Source: an uncultured bacterium
GTDB lineage: Bacteria; Acidobacteriota; Aminicenantia; Aminicenantales; Saccharicenantaceae
Length of the DNA: 64,000 nucleotides
Assembly: GCA_937920515.1 (NCBI GenBank)
Contig: CALEUG010000004.1
Location: 248,001 to 312,000 of the forward strand
Reading direction: 5' to 3'
The notes under the pieces are model-generated. The model was not told the DNA's origin, ran no database searches, and was given only the letters and a program-made list of their open reading frames with translations. Shown here piece by piece: positions 30,002 through 39,314 of the stretch; position 1 is the stretch's first letter, and each line of letters begins with the position of its first letter. The position numbers were made by a program, and so were the translations under genes.

Positions 30002-31015
30002 ATGAGAGTCGCAGTCGATGCGATGGGGGGCGATTATGCCCCTAAAGAAATAGTAGCAGGCACCGTCGCTGCAGCCGAAGAGCTGGGCATCGAGGTATTT
30101 CTGGTTGGTGCAGAAAAGATTATCAAAAAGGAACTTAACAGCTTTCGTCTGAAAGGTCGGCGAATCACCCTGGTCGATGCCCCGGAATCTATTGCGATGG
30201 ATGAAGATTTATTATCTCTTCGGCACAAGCGCCATTCCTCAATTCTGGTAGGTACAGAATTAGTAAAAAACGGCCTGGCCCAGGCCTTCGTCTCTATGGG
30301 GAACACAGCGGCAATTACCTATGTTTCTAAAAGAGTGCTGGGCAATATTGAAGGCATAGATAAACCGGCTCTGGCTCTGCTCATCCCGACTATGAAAGGC
30401 GTTTCCCTGCTTATCGATGTTGGGGCCAGTGCCAATTGTCAGGCTCATCATCTGGTTCAATTTGCTCTGATGGGCTCGATATTTATGGAAACAGCTCTAC
30501 ACCGGAAAAATCCCACGGTGGCTCTTATGAGCATTGGCGAGGAAAAAAGCAAGGGCAACGCCCTGACGATTGAAACCTACAGAAGGCTCCAGAAGTCGCC
30601 GCTTAATTTCATTGGCAATGTGGAGGGTAAGGATCTTTTTAAAGGGGCGGCGGAGGTGATAGTCAGTGATGGCTTTACCGGGAATATTGCCTTGAAAGTT
30701 TCTGAAGGGGTAATAGAAACGATGCTGGCGATGGCCAGGAAGGAGATAGCCGGAAACTTCCTGGCCAAGATCGGTTTCTTGTTTTTAAGACGCCAGTTGA
30801 AAAAAATTTATAAAAAGATAGACTATTCTGAGTATGGCGGTGCCCATTTACTGGGGGTGAAAGGGATTTGTATAATTGGGCATGGTCGTTCTAGCAGGAA
30901 AGCGGTGAAAAATGCCATCAGGCTTGGCCAGAAAATCGCGCATCAGAAGCTTCAGGAAAGGCTTCAAGAAAGATTGCAAATGTTGAGGCGAGCCTGCCAG
31001 GAGGCAAAAGTATGA
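30002..31015 (+). CDS. plsX: Phosphate acyltransferase PlsX
   Basis: Converts acyl-ACP to acyl-phosphate for phospholipid synthesis. 337 residues. VAVDAMGGDYAP at the N-terminus, LIDVGASANCQAHHLVQFALMG centrally and EVIVSDGFTGNIALK are the family landmarks. The usual SAGNTGA loop reads SMGNTAA here, and GEExxKGN reads GEEKSKGN. The gene is visibly more AT-rich than its neighbours (about 47-48 % G+C in two 60-base samples against about 63 % in fabG). It overlaps fabG by 4 bases. Confidence 0.95.
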   Translation: MRVAVDAMGGDYAPKEIVAGTVAAAEELGIEVFLVGAEKIIKKELNSFRLKGRRITLVDAPESIAMDEDLLSLRHKRHSSILVGTELVKNGLAQAFVSMGNTAAITYVSKRVLGNIEGIDKPALALLIPTMKGVSLLIDVGASANCQAHHLVQFALMGSIFMETALHRKNPTVALMSIGEEKSKGNALTIETYRRLQKSPLNFIGNVEGKDLFKGAAEVIVSDGFTGNIALKVSEGVIETMLAMARKEIAGNFLAKIGFLFLRRQLKKIYKKIDYSEYGGAHLLGVKGICIIGHGRSSRKAVKNAIRLGQKIAHQKLQERLQERLQMLRRACQEAKV

Positions 31016-31752
31016 TTTTTAAGGACAGAGTATCATTGGTGACGGGGGCTTCCCAGGGCATAGGAGAAGCCATTGCCGAAGAGCTCGGCCGCGAAGGGGC
31101 CACCGTGGTCCTGGTGGATATCCAGAAAGACAAGCTGGAGCAGGTGGCGGCCAGGCTGGCTGGACTGGGCATCAAAGCCCTGCCTTATGAAGCCGACGTG
31201 ACCGATTCCGCCCGGGCGGCCCAGGTGGTGGACGAAGTGGTAGGCTCACTGGGCAGGCTTGACCACCTTGTCAACAATGCTGGCATCACCCGCGATTCCC
31301 TGCTCTTGAGGATGAAAGAAGAAGACTGGGACCTGGTGCTACGGGTCAACCTGAAGGGCGCTTTTAATTTTTCCCGGGCAGCCCTGAAACCGATGTTTAG
31401 CGCCAGGTATGGCCGCATCGTAAATATCGCCTCGGTCGTCGGACTGATGGGGAACTTCGGACAGACCAATTATGCCGCCTCCAAGGCCGGGTTGATAGGC
31501 TTGGCCAAATCTCTGGCCCGGGAAGTGGCCGCACGGGGGATTACGGTTAATTGCGTGGCCCCGGGGTACATTGCCACTCCTATGACTGAGAAATTACCCG
31601 AAGAGGTAAAAAAAGGATTTCTTGATATAATTCCGATGAAAAGGTTTGGCCTGCCGGAGGAAGTAGCCCGGGCGGTGAAGTTCCTGTGCTCGGAGGAGGC
31701 TGCCTACATCACCGGCCAGGTTATCAATGTCAACGGCGGAATGTACATGTAA
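31012..31752 (+). CDS. fabG: 3-oxoacyl-ACP reductase FabG
   Basis: NADPH-dependent SDR reducing 3-ketoacyl-ACP in fatty-acid elongation. 246 residues: TGASQGIGEAIAEELG cofactor loop near residue 10, NNAGITRDSL near 87, catalytic Ser in IASVVGLMG and the YAASK pair near 155, and the C-terminal GQVINVNGGMYM. ATGA overlap with plsX; acpP follows. Confidence 0.96.
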   Translation: MIFKDRVSLVTGASQGIGEAIAEELGREGATVVLVDIQKDKLEQVAARLAGLGIKALPYEADVTDSARAAQVVDEVVGSLGRLDHLVNNAGITRDSLLLRMKEEDWDLVLRVNLKGAFNFSRAALKPMFSARYGRIVNIASVVGLMGNFGQTNYAASKAGLIGLAKSLAREVAARGITVNCVAPGYIATPMTEKLPEEVKKGFLDIIPMKRFGLPEEVARAVKFLCSEEAAYITGQVINVNGGMYM

Positions 31753-31780
31753 TAATTAAAAAATTAATGGGAGGTAAAAC

Positions 31781-32029
31781 ATGGAGAGAGAAGAACTCTT
31801 AAAGAAGGTCAAAAGCATTGTGGCAGACAAGCTGAATATTGGCGAAGAGCAGATTACCGAAAATGCTTCCTTCACCCAGGACCTGGGTGCCGACTCTCTG
31901 GATACCGTCGAGCTGGTCATGGCCCTGGAGGATGAGTTCGGCCTGAACATTCCTGACGAAGAAGCCGAGAAGCTGAACACCGTGGGTAAAGCCCTGGATT
32001 ATATCCTGGAGCATTACAAGGGGAAGTAA
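31781..32029 (+). CDS. acpP: Acyl carrier protein
   Basis: An 82-residue acidic carrier protein. The phosphopantetheine site is Ser in [19 protein letters not shown] near residue 40. GGGAGG lies upstream of the ATG. It sits between fabG and fabF as in many bacteria. Confidence 0.97.
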   Translation: MEREELLKKVKSIVADKLNIGEEQITENASFTQDLGADSLDTVELVMALEDEFGLNIPDEEAEKLNTVGKALDYILEHYKGK

Positions 32030-32088
32030 GGGATCCCCTGGCTCCGTTATTGTTTCAACCCGGAAATTTTTTTGTGAATTCTACAGAC

Positions 32089-33330
32089 ATGCCAGAAAGA
32101 AGAGTGGTGATTACCGGACTGGGGCTGGTAACGCCCTTGGGCCTGGGAGTGGAGCCAAACTGGCAGGCCATCCTGGCCGGGCGCTCAGCCATCAGCCAGA
32201 TTACTCGCTTTGACCCGTCTCGCTTCCCGACCCGGATCGCCGGGGAAATCAAGAATTTTGACGTCCAGCAGTTTGTCGACAGGAAGGAAGCCCGCAAGAT
32301 GGACCTGTTCGTCCAGTATGCCATCGCCGCGGCTGAACTGGCAGTTCAGGATTCGGGAATTGACCCCACCCTGCTGGCCGGAGAGCGAACCGGAGTGTAT
32401 GTAGGCTCAGGAATTGGCGGCATCGGTTCCATCGAGGAAACCCACCGGATCCTCCTGGAAAAAGGTCCGGAGCGGGTGTCGCCTTTCTTTATAATCCAGA
32501 CCATCATTAACGAGGCTCCCGGGCATATCTCCATCCGCTACCGGGCCAGCGGCCCCAACATGGCCAATGCTACCGCCTGCAGCACCGGGGCCCACGCTAT
32601 CGGTGAGGCCTTCCGCCTGATTCAGCTGGGTGTGGCCGACCGGATGATAGCCGGCGGGGCCGAAGCCCCCATAACTCCGCTGAGCCTGGCCGGCTTCTGC
32701 AACATGAAAGCCCTGTCGGAGAGAAACGAAGAGCCGGAAAAAGCCTGCCGGCCTTTTGATGCCCGGCGGGATGGTTTCGTCATGAGCGAGGGAGCCGGAA
32801 TTGTCCTGCTGGAGGAGCTGGAATCAGCCCTCAAGCGTGGAGCCAGGATTTACGCCGAAGTCCTGGGCTACGGCCTTAATAGCGATGCCTACCATGTGAC
32901 TGCTCCCAGCCCGGACGGCGACGGAGCAGCGAGGGTGATGAGGATGGCTCTGGCAGACGGGCGGGTCAGCCCGGAGGATGTTCAGTACTTAAATGCTCAC
33001 GGTACTTCCACCCAGTACAACGATAAGACCGAAACGCTGGCCGTGAAGAAGGTTTTCGGGGAGCGGGCGAAAAAAATTGGCGTGAGTTCCACCAAGTCGA
33101 TGACCGGTCACCTGCTGGGAGCTGCCGGTGGAGTGGAAACGGCCATTACCGCCCTGGCCCTTTTCCACCAGGTTATGCCGCCGACCATAAATTATGAATT
33201 CCCCGACCCGGAATGCGACCTGGATTATGTGCCCAACACCGCCCGGCCAGCGGAAATAATTCATGCCCTGACCAACTCTTTTGGTTTTGGTGGCACCAAC
33301 GCCTGCCTGCTGCTAAAAAAGTTCGAATGA
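32089..33330 (+). CDS. fabF: 3-oxoacyl-ACP synthase II FabF
   Basis: Condensing enzyme of fatty-acid elongation, about 413 residues. The catalytic triad is visible: Cys in [14 protein letters not shown] near residue 166, His in [11 protein letters not shown] near 305 and His in [13 protein letters not shown] near 341. [11 protein letters not shown] ends the protein. I use the ATG at 32089 ([10 protein letters not shown]), since an upstream TTG at 32050 adds 13 unlike residues. The SD is weak, so translation may depend on acpP. Confidence 0.96.
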   Translation: MPERRVVITGLGLVTPLGLGVEPNWQAILAGRSAISQITRFDPSRFPTRIAGEIKNFDVQQFVDRKEARKMDLFVQYAIAAAELAVQDSGIDPTLLAGERTGVYVGSGIGGIGSIEETHRILLEKGPERVSPFFIIQTIINEAPGHISIRYRASGPNMANATACSTGAHAIGEAFRLIQLGVADRMIAGGAEAPITPLSLAGFCNMKALSERNEEPEKACRPFDARRDGFVMSEGAGIVLLEELESALKRGARIYAEVLGYGLNSDAYHVTAPSPDGDGAARVMRMALADGRVSPEDVQYLNAHGTSTQYNDKTETLAVKKVFGERAKKIGVSSTKSMTGHLLGAAGGVETAITALALFHQVMPPTINYEFPDPECDLDYVPNTARPAEIIHALTNSFGFGGTNACLLLKKFE

Positions 33331-33500
33331 AGCCGTAATCAGGATGGGCGGAGGAAAAAAGCACCGGGATTGCTGCTGGAGTTGAATGGTTTAGAGCGTC
33401 CCGCCAGTTGCCCGAAAGCCGGTAACTAAATAATTTTCTGGACCTTAGAAGGCGCTGGTTTATGGTATCCAGCTTTTCTGACTGGTGAAGAGCTGAAGCT

Positions 33501-35102
33501 TCAGGTCTTTAACTCATCCTGCTCTTCAAACACCGGCAGCACCAGCTGGTTGTGAGAGGAGCGCTGTTCTCCGACGCTGCTGACCCTTATTGCCGGCAGG
33601 TCCTGGACCACGCATTTATTCTCGCATATTCCACAGCCGATGCAGGCATCAACGTTGACGAAGGGGGCCAGGTTGGTGGCCAGCACGCCTTCCGGAGTCA
33701 GAGTGTCAACTTTTATAAGCTGGATGGCCTTGGGGGAAACCGGGCAGTGTTCTTCGCAGACTATGCAGGGCTTGCCCAGGGCATAAGGCAGGCAGCGGTT
33801 CTTGTCCACCCAGGCCGTTCCGATTTTAACCGTAACCTTTTCCTCCACGGTCAGCTCCCGGATAGCCCCGGTCGGGCAGACCTGGGTGCAGAGGGAGCAA
33901 TAGTATTCACAGTAGCCTATCCTCGGGACCAGCACTGGAGTCCAGACTCCTTCCGGGCCGGCTTCGGTGAGCGCCGGGTGCAGGGCGTTGGTCGGACAGA
34001 CTTTCATACATTCCCCGCACTTGACGCAACGGCTTAAGAATTCAGGTTCGGCCAGAGCACCGGGCGGCCTGATCAGGGCCGGGCTGGGGCGCCGGCGGAG
34101 CGGGCTTATCTTGAAAATCGGGGCCAGGACCAGGCCGGTGATTGAGGTCAAAAGCACCCGTCGACGATCGAGGTTCACCCCCTTCATTTTCTCTGCTTGC
34201 CATCTTAAAGGAAAGGAAATAGCGGCTGTCGGGCAAATGGCAGCGCAGGTTTCGCAATAGATACACTCCGGGCTGCGCCACTCCCCCACCGGGTAAGGCC
34301 GGGCGTTGGTCTGACAGTGGATGGAACAAAGGTGGCAGTTGATGCACTTATCCGGGTCTATCTTCAGCTTGAAGAGGTTGAAACGCGAAAAAATTGCCAG
34401 CAAGGCTCCGGCCGGGCAGAGATAGCGGCACCAGAACCTTTCTTTCCGGGTGTTGAGCAGAACAGCTAATAAGAAAAATACACCAATCAACAGGGCGTTC
34501 TGGAAAATACCGTTGAGGGCCAGGTTGCCGGCGGTTTGACTGATGGCCTGGCCGAGACTCTTCAGCCCGAGCCCGTAAGCCAGGTTGCCCGACTGGGCCA
34601 GCCCAAGATTGAGAAGCGGGGAAATGAACACGGCGAAGGAACGGTACAGGAAGGAGAGGGGGTCGAGGTATCCGACCAGGTTAAGCGACAGCAGGGTGGC
34701 GGCCAGAACTACAAACAGGATCAGGTATTTCGGGGCAAGGCTGGCCTCGTCGTCCCTGGCCGGTTTCAGCAGCCTGGTCTTCTTAAATATAAAGGAAAAG
34801 AATTGATGAACGGCTCCCAGTGGACACAACCACCCGCAGACAAATCGTCCAAAGAGCAGGGTGGCAGCCACAGTAATCAGCGACAGCAGCAGGGCAGCAA
34901 AGATGGCTCTGGAGGCTATGGATGTGGCCAGGAGCAGAAGCGGATCAAAATGGAAGAAGCGCTCGACCGTGATTTTCAGGTAGTCCTCACCGGGATAGTG
35001 AGTCTGCAGGAACAATACGAAAAATAAAAGAAAAAAGCCTGCTTGAGTCAGGATTCGCAGGCGCTGCAGCCAGAAATACTTCTTAGACCGCTCTCTTTTC
35101 AA
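33501..35102 (-). CDS. Membrane polyferredoxin (NapH/NapG-like fusion)
   Basis: About 533 residues. The N-terminal NapH-like part has several helices and FVCGWLCPLGAVHQFF. Then come CINCHLCSIHC and CIYCETCAAICP, a second hydrophobic segment preceded by DRRR, and a NapG-like part with CVKCGECMKVCP, CEYYCSLCTQVCP, CIVCEEHCP and CIGCGICENKC: about six [4Fe-4S] sites. Probably it moves electrons across or along the membrane to a periplasmic partner. The likely start is TTG at 35102 (GGAG upstream); TTG at 35123 is an alternative. It overlaps the DUF362 gene. Confidence 0.85.
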   Translation of the reverse strand: MKRERSKKYFWLQRLRILTQAGFFLLFFVLFLQTHYPGEDYLKITVERFFHFDPLLLLATSIASRAIFAALLLSLITVAATLLFGRFVCGWLCPLGAVHQFFSFIFKKTRLLKPARDDEASLAPKYLILFVVLAATLLSLNLVGYLDPLSFLYRSFAVFISPLLNLGLAQSGNLAYGLGLKSLGQAISQTAGNLALNGIFQNALLIGVFFLLAVLLNTRKERFWCRYLCPAGALLAIFSRFNLFKLKIDPDKCINCHLCSIHCQTNARPYPVGEWRSPECIYCETCAAICPTAAISFPLRWQAEKMKGVNLDRRRVLLTSITGLVLAPIFKISPLRRRPSPALIRPPGALAEPEFLSRCVKCGECMKVCPTNALHPALTEAGPEGVWTPVLVPRIGYCEYYCSLCTQVCPTGAIRELTVEEKVTVKIGTAWVDKNRCLPYALGKPCIVCEEHCPVSPKAIQLIKVDTLTPEGVLATNLAPFVNVDACIGCGICENKCVVQDLPAIRVSSVGEQRSSHNQLVLPVFEEQDELKT

Positions 35103-35967
35103 TTCTGACTTTCTCCAGTTCAAATTTACCCAGTCCCCGGTTCTGGGCCAGTCTCAGGAAAGCCAGTTCCTGGGGCTTGATCTCAAAAAAAGTCGCACCA
35201 TAGGCATCCACGGCTACCGGGTCGACTCCGGCCACCACCGTTTTCTGCAGCCTGGTATCGGACACCCGGCCTCCCTGCGGTCCGTTGCGGAAGAGAACCC
35301 GGTAGGCATCGAGGACAGTCAGGGCCGGCTTGAAGAAGGCTCCGAGGTCTACCACGGCCTGGTCAATTTTCTGGTGCAGCTGGTTTCGGTTGCCTCCGAT
35401 GGCTCCCAGCCAGTTTTTGAGGCCGAGGGTTACCCGGGACAGGCTGTGGACCTTGGCCACCGGAACATTGATGAGTTTATCGGCTTCAACAAAGTCCTGA
35501 AAGACTTCCCATTCCTTCAGCCATTCGCCCTTAATTGTCATTTTTTTCAGGCGCTGTTCGTCGGTGAACAGGACCTTAGCCCCGGCGGACCGGGCCGCCT
35601 CCTGAATTCCGGAGCGGGCATAGCAGCGCTTGGGCTGATTGATGGTGTGGTCCATCACGATGACTTCCTTTGCTCCCGCTTCCAATGCCATGGCCACCAG
35701 AGCGGCCACCACTTCCGGGTTGGTGCAGGCGGCCATTTCCGGGGTTCGGTCCCAGCCGATGTTGGGCTTGACAAGAACTTTGTCTCCGCGGCTGATGAAC
35801 CTGGACATCCCGCCCAGGACCTTGATGGCTTCCCGGGTAATGGCGGCCGGAGATTCGCCTTCCACCACGGCCAGCTCAGGGACGGAAGGTTGAGCCAGAA
35901 CGCCGGGTGGAAGTTTAAGAACCAGGCCGCCGACAATCAGGTTTTTGAGAAAGTCTCGTCTTTCCAT
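35083..35967 (-). CDS. Tat-exported DUF362 protein
   Basis: A 294-residue DUF362 protein. The N-terminus MERRDFLKNLIVGGLVL is a clear twin-arginine signal, so it should be exported folded, often a sign of a cofactor. The body has VLVKPNIGW, EVIVMDHTI, LINVPVAKVHSLSRVTLGLKN and GVDPVAVDAYGA, typical of the family. DUF362 proteins commonly occur with ferredoxin domains; here the partner is the overlapping polyferredoxin gene downstream. The function is unknown. It starts 3 bases after the amidase stop. Confidence 0.85.
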   Translation of the reverse strand: MERRDFLKNLIVGGLVLKLPPGVLAQPSVPELAVVEGESPAAITREAIKVLGGMSRFISRGDKVLVKPNIGWDRTPEMAACTNPEVVAALVAMALEAGAKEVIVMDHTINQPKRCYARSGIQEAARSAGAKVLFTDEQRLKKMTIKGEWLKEWEVFQDFVEADKLINVPVAKVHSLSRVTLGLKNWLGAIGGNRNQLHQKIDQAVVDLGAFFKPALTVLDAYRVLFRNGPQGGRVSDTRLQKTVVAGVDPVAVDAYGATFFEIKPQELAFLRLAQNRGLGKFELEKVRIEKRAV

Positions 35968-35970
35968 AGT

Positions 35971-37266
35971 TTAACCTTTTCCAAGGGATTTAACATATTC
36001 CATGATACCACGAAACAGCCCGGTGGCTACAGCTTCCCGGTAAGTTTCCGTCTTGAGGGCGGCTTCTTCCTTCGAATTGGAAAGGTGAGAAACCTCCACC
36101 AGGACGGCCGGCATTTCGCTGCCTATCAACACCCAGAAAGGACCGCCTTTAACTCCCAGGTCGTCCCGCGGGCCAAAGTTGTGCTTCAGGTGTTGCAGCA
36201 GGTTGCGGTGGATTTTTTCGGCCAGGTCGCGCGACTCCTCGTATTTTGAGTTCTTGATTATTTTATCCACGATCATTTTGATTTCCCGGATGTTCTTGGT
36301 AGAAGAGGCGTTTTCCCTGGCCGCCAGTTCGTTGACCGCCGGGTCCGGGCTGAAATTCAGGTAGAATGTTTCGACACCGGTTCGGTTTTTCCTGGGGCTG
36401 GAGTTCAGGTGGATGGAGATGAACAGGTCGGCCCCTTTCTGGTTGGCGAAAGCGGTGCGTTTTTCCAGGGGCAGGGTAAGGTCGCCATCCCGGGTCAGGA
36501 AGACTTCAAACTTGCCCTGGGTTTCCAGCATGTTCTTGAGCCGCCTGGCCAGGTCCAGGGCTACATCTTTTTCTTTGAGTCCGGTAGGACTGATGCAGCC
36601 GGGGTCGCTGCCGCCGTGACCGGGGTCCAAAACTATTCTTTTTACTCCCAGGCCGAGCTGCCTGACCAGTGAATAACCACTGCCGGCGGGAGAGGGAGTC
36701 CGGGGTGATGTATCCTGAGCCCCGGCAGTTTCTCCAGCAGGGCGGGAGCCCGAAGCCGGAGGTTTGGACGGGGTAGCTGAGGCTCCGGGGGTCTGGTTGG
36801 CTGGCCGGTCAGGTTGAGCCGCGATGGGAGGATTAGAAACAGGCGACTTGCTCTCCCGCTGGTAAATATCCAGCACCAGCCGGAGAGGGTTTTTTAAGTA
36901 ATAAATTTTTTCAGCTTTTTTGGCTCCCGGCACCAATTCTACAGAAAGCCGCACCGTGGACGGGTTTTTTTGAGCCAGGCGGATTGCCTTAACACATGGC
37001 GAATTAACCTGGTGAGAGGTGCCATGCAGACCGGGCTGGAGATGTGCCTGGAAAATGTCCAGGTAGAGTCTTTCCGGGTCTTTCAGTTCGGCCGAGTAGA
37101 ATTCGCGGATTTTTTCCAGTTCCAGGACTATTCGGAAAAATTCCGGATGCTGGTGGTAACGCAGGCTTAAGACCCCGGCCCTCGGGTCCGGTTGCTGGCC
37201 GGAAGAGAAAGCGAGGAGAATCAGGAATAAGATCGGGCCCCAGACCGGCTGCAGTTTTCTTAACAT
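35971..37266 (-). CDS. N-acetylmuramoyl-L-alanine amidase (AmiA/B/C type)
   Basis: A periplasmic cell-wall hydrolase of about 431 residues. A signal peptide is followed by an AMIN-like beta domain (about 30-145), a Pro/Ser/Thr-rich linker (about 150-215) and a zinc Amidase_3 domain: IVLDPGHGGSDPG (His ligand) near 230, a DVAL-D Glu/Asp region, FISIHLNSSP near 300 and VLVEVSHLSN near 385 with the catalytic Glu. The first ATG at 37266 is used. A weak promoter (TTGCTG-17-GATAAA) ends 9 bases upstream, possibly another leaderless start. Confidence 0.93.
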   Translation of the reverse strand: MLRKLQPVWGPILFLILLAFSSGQQPDPRAGVLSLRYHQHPEFFRIVLELEKIREFYSAELKDPERLYLDIFQAHLQPGLHGTSHQVNSPCVKAIRLAQKNPSTVRLSVELVPGAKKAEKIYYLKNPLRLVLDIYQRESKSPVSNPPIAAQPDRPANQTPGASATPSKPPASGSRPAGETAGAQDTSPRTPSPAGSGYSLVRQLGLGVKRIVLDPGHGGSDPGCISPTGLKEKDVALDLARRLKNMLETQGKFEVFLTRDGDLTLPLEKRTAFANQKGADLFISIHLNSSPRKNRTGVETFYLNFSPDPAVNELAARENASSTKNIREIKMIVDKIIKNSKYEESRDLAEKIHRNLLQHLKHNFGPRDDLGVKGGPFWVLIGSEMPAVLVEVSHLSNSKEEAALKTETYREAVATGLFRGIMEYVKSLGKG

Positions 37267-37334
37267 CAAAATCTTTTTATCTTCAATACAGTAAATACCA
37301 GCAAGCCGGTTTTAAATCAACCGCCAGGAGAACC

Positions 37335-38540
37335 TCAGGCCCCAAACTTCTTGAGCTTCAGGGCACAGGCCAGCATCAGCGGCATGGCCTGGAGCGAGGG
37401 GAACCGACCGAGGCTGCCCCGGCCACAGTCTCTTTCTGTAAACCGGCTGACCTCATCAGCCTGAGCCCGGTCCGACACCAGGACGAAGGGATTGGGGTGC
37501 CAGGAATGTGATTTAAGCACGGACGGCGTCGAGTGGTCGGAGGTGATGACCAGGACGTCGGGCTTGAGCTGCCAGAGGCGCGGGATGAACCGGTCAATGT
37601 CTTCGATGGCCTTGACCTTGTCCTCGTACCGTCCGTCTTCGCCGGCCGAATCTGTTTTTTTGTAATGGAGATAAAAGAAGTTATAACGGTCGTAGTTTTT
37701 TTCCAGTACGTTGAAGATGTCTTCTGTGGCCGGTCCGACCTCCAGCACTTCCATACCGAGCAACCTGGTCAGACCACGGTACATCGGGTAGTTAGCGATA
37801 GAGGCTGGCCTGACCTGGTAGAGGTCGGCCATCGAAGGCAGGTTGGAGGGGAACTTGGAAAATCCCCGGAGGAGAGCGTAGTTAGCCTTAAATTCGCCGG
37901 CCAGAACTTTTTTAAGTTCTTCCAGGAACCCGTTGATGATGACGGCGGTGAATTCCGCCTCGGGCACCAGGGCCTTAGCCGGAACGGCCGGCCGGCCCTC
38001 TTTCTGGGGGTCGGCATCGGTCAGGGCGTCTGATAAACCGGGACCTGATAGCCTGAGAACAAACCGGTGTTCTTTGCCCGGGAACAGGTTGACCCGGATC
38101 CCATTGATCTCCGGGATCTTCTGGTTTATGAGCTCACAGAGTTTCTGATTCTCTTCGGTGGAAATGCGCCCGGCCCTACGGTCTACAACCAGGTCATCCC
38201 GAAAGGTGGCAAAGTTGCCCCGGGCTACAACGTCTTCCCGGCCGACTTCTACCCCGCTGCCCATGGCTTCCAGGATACCCCGACCCAGTAGATAACGCGT
38301 CGGGTCGTATCCGAAAAGGGCCAGGTGGGCCGGGCCCGAACCAGGGGTGATACCCATCAGGATAGGGTCGGTCAGTCCGCAGACGCCCCGCCTGGCGGTT
38401 TCGTCCAGGTTGGGTTTACGGGCTGCTTCCAGCTCGGTCAGGCCGTTGACCGGAAGGCCACCCAGGCCGTCCATGACCAGCAGGATTATTTTGCTATCTG
38501 TGGGTTGGGCTAATTCTCTGGCTAAATCTTCCCAGTTCAT
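37335..38540 (-). CDS. apgM: Archaeal-type 2,3-BPG-independent phosphoglycerate mutase
   Basis: Interconverts 3- and 2-phosphoglycerate. 401 residues of the alkaline-phosphatase superfamily. ILLVMDGLGGLP near residue 20 has the metal-binding Asp, GITPGSGPAHLALFGYDP near 64 the catalytic Ser, and VLVITSDHSTPSVLKSHSWHPNPF near 340 the C-terminal metal site (split here as ITSDHSTPS and SHSWHPNP). This is the aPGAM family, common in archaea and in some bacteria. It has a promoter with a 9-base gap to the ATG and an operator-like palindrome. Confidence 0.95.
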   Translation of the reverse strand: MNWEDLARELAQPTDSKIILLVMDGLGGLPVNGLTELEAARKPNLDETARRGVCGLTDPILMGITPGSGPAHLALFGYDPTRYLLGRGILEAMGSGVEVGREDVVARGNFATFRDDLVVDRRAGRISTEENQKLCELINQKIPEINGIRVNLFPGKEHRFVLRLSGPGLSDALTDADPQKEGRPAVPAKALVPEAEFTAVIINGFLEELKKVLAGEFKANYALLRGFSKFPSNLPSMADLYQVRPASIANYPMYRGLTRLLGMEVLEVGPATEDIFNVLEKNYDRYNFFYLHYKKTDSAGEDGRYEDKVKAIEDIDRFIPRLWQLKPDVLVITSDHSTPSVLKSHSWHPNPFVLVSDRAQADEVSRFTERDCGRGSLGRFPSLQAMPLMLACALKLKKFGA

Positions 38541-38549
38541 AACGCAATT

Positions 38550-38589
38550 ATTATATGGGACACGACAGTTTTAATCAACAGTCTGTTGA
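38550..38589 (-). promoter_or_regulatory. apgM promoter (leaderless) with operator-like palindrome
   Basis: Minus strand TTGATT (38578-38573), 17 bases, perfect TATAAT (38555-38550), then 9 bases to the ATG at 38540. TCAACAG (38575-38581) and CTGTTGA (38583-38589) form a 15-bp palindrome covering part of the -35 box, a typical repressor position. Confidence 0.6.
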
Positions 38590-38756
38590 CTCCTGAAGCC
38601 GGTTATGGCTTTTTAGAGGGTAAAAATATAAAATGTATCCGTCAGGTCAGCGAGTTTGAACTGGTCAATCCCGGCTGGTGCAGTTCGGGGTTAAAACCAG
38701 GAGAAGACTTCAAAACCGGGTAACTGACCGGGCTTTAATCCACGGGGAGGATAGCC

Positions 38757-39164
38757 ATGCTGGATACGCTCAGGAAAATCAAAAGGTTTTTTGTATCGGT
38801 ATTGATCATCTTGATGACAGTGGTGATCTTTCTATCAATCGTGGAGCTGGCCTATGTTATCGTCAGGGATATTATCTCGCCCCCGGTTCTGTTGCTTGAC
38901 ATCAAGGAACTGCTGGAAGTTTTTGGATTGATAATGCTGGTGGTGATCGGAATAGAGCTGATTGAAACGGTTATGAAAACTTACCTGGTAGAAGGCGTGG
39001 ACCATGTCCGGGTGGTGTTGTCCGTGGCCCTTATTGCCATAGCCAGGAAAGTTATCATCCTGGACCTGCATGAGGTTTCCAGCCTGAGCCTGATGGGAGT
39101 CGGGGTAATTATTCTGGCCCTGGCTTTCGGCTACTTTTTTGTGGGCCGGGTAAATAAAGACTGA
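38757..39164 (+). CDS. psiE: PsiE-family membrane protein
   Basis: A 135-residue protein with four predicted helices, matching the phosphate-starvation-inducible PsiE family: VVIFLSIVELAYVIVRDI, GLIMLVVIGIELIETVMKTYL and VALIAIARKVIILD are characteristic. The molecular role is unknown. GGGGAGG lies 6 bases before the ATG. It stands alone between apgM and the sigma-factor operon; no Pho box was recognised. Confidence 0.85.
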   Translation: MLDTLRKIKRFFVSVLIILMTVVIFLSIVELAYVIVRDIISPPVLLLDIKELLEVFGLIMLVVIGIELIETVMKTYLVEGVDHVRVVLSVALIAIARKVIILDLHEVSSLSLMGVGVIILALAFGYFFVGRVNKD

Positions 39165-39210
39165 AAATCAGCAAACCGGACCAGTCTTCCGTCCCGGGTT
39201 CAGGCGGGGG

Positions 39211-39250
39211 CAACTTTCTACTTTTACAATAGTTAGGTAAAATGATAATT
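39211..39250 (+). promoter_or_regulatory. Possible promoter of the sigma/MacAB operon
   Basis: CAACTTT (39211-39217) followed 17 bases after its AAC by GTTA (39232-39235) resembles ECF-type -35/-10 elements, which would allow autoregulation. A housekeeping reading, TTTACA (39223-39228) with GATAAT (39244-39249), has a short 15-base spacer. I cannot decide between them. Confidence 0.3.
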
Positions 39251-39314
39251 CCGCAAAGGAAGAAGTAAGCGACAGCCTCGTCTAAGGGATTGAGGCTAAA
39301 GAAGTGAGTATTGG

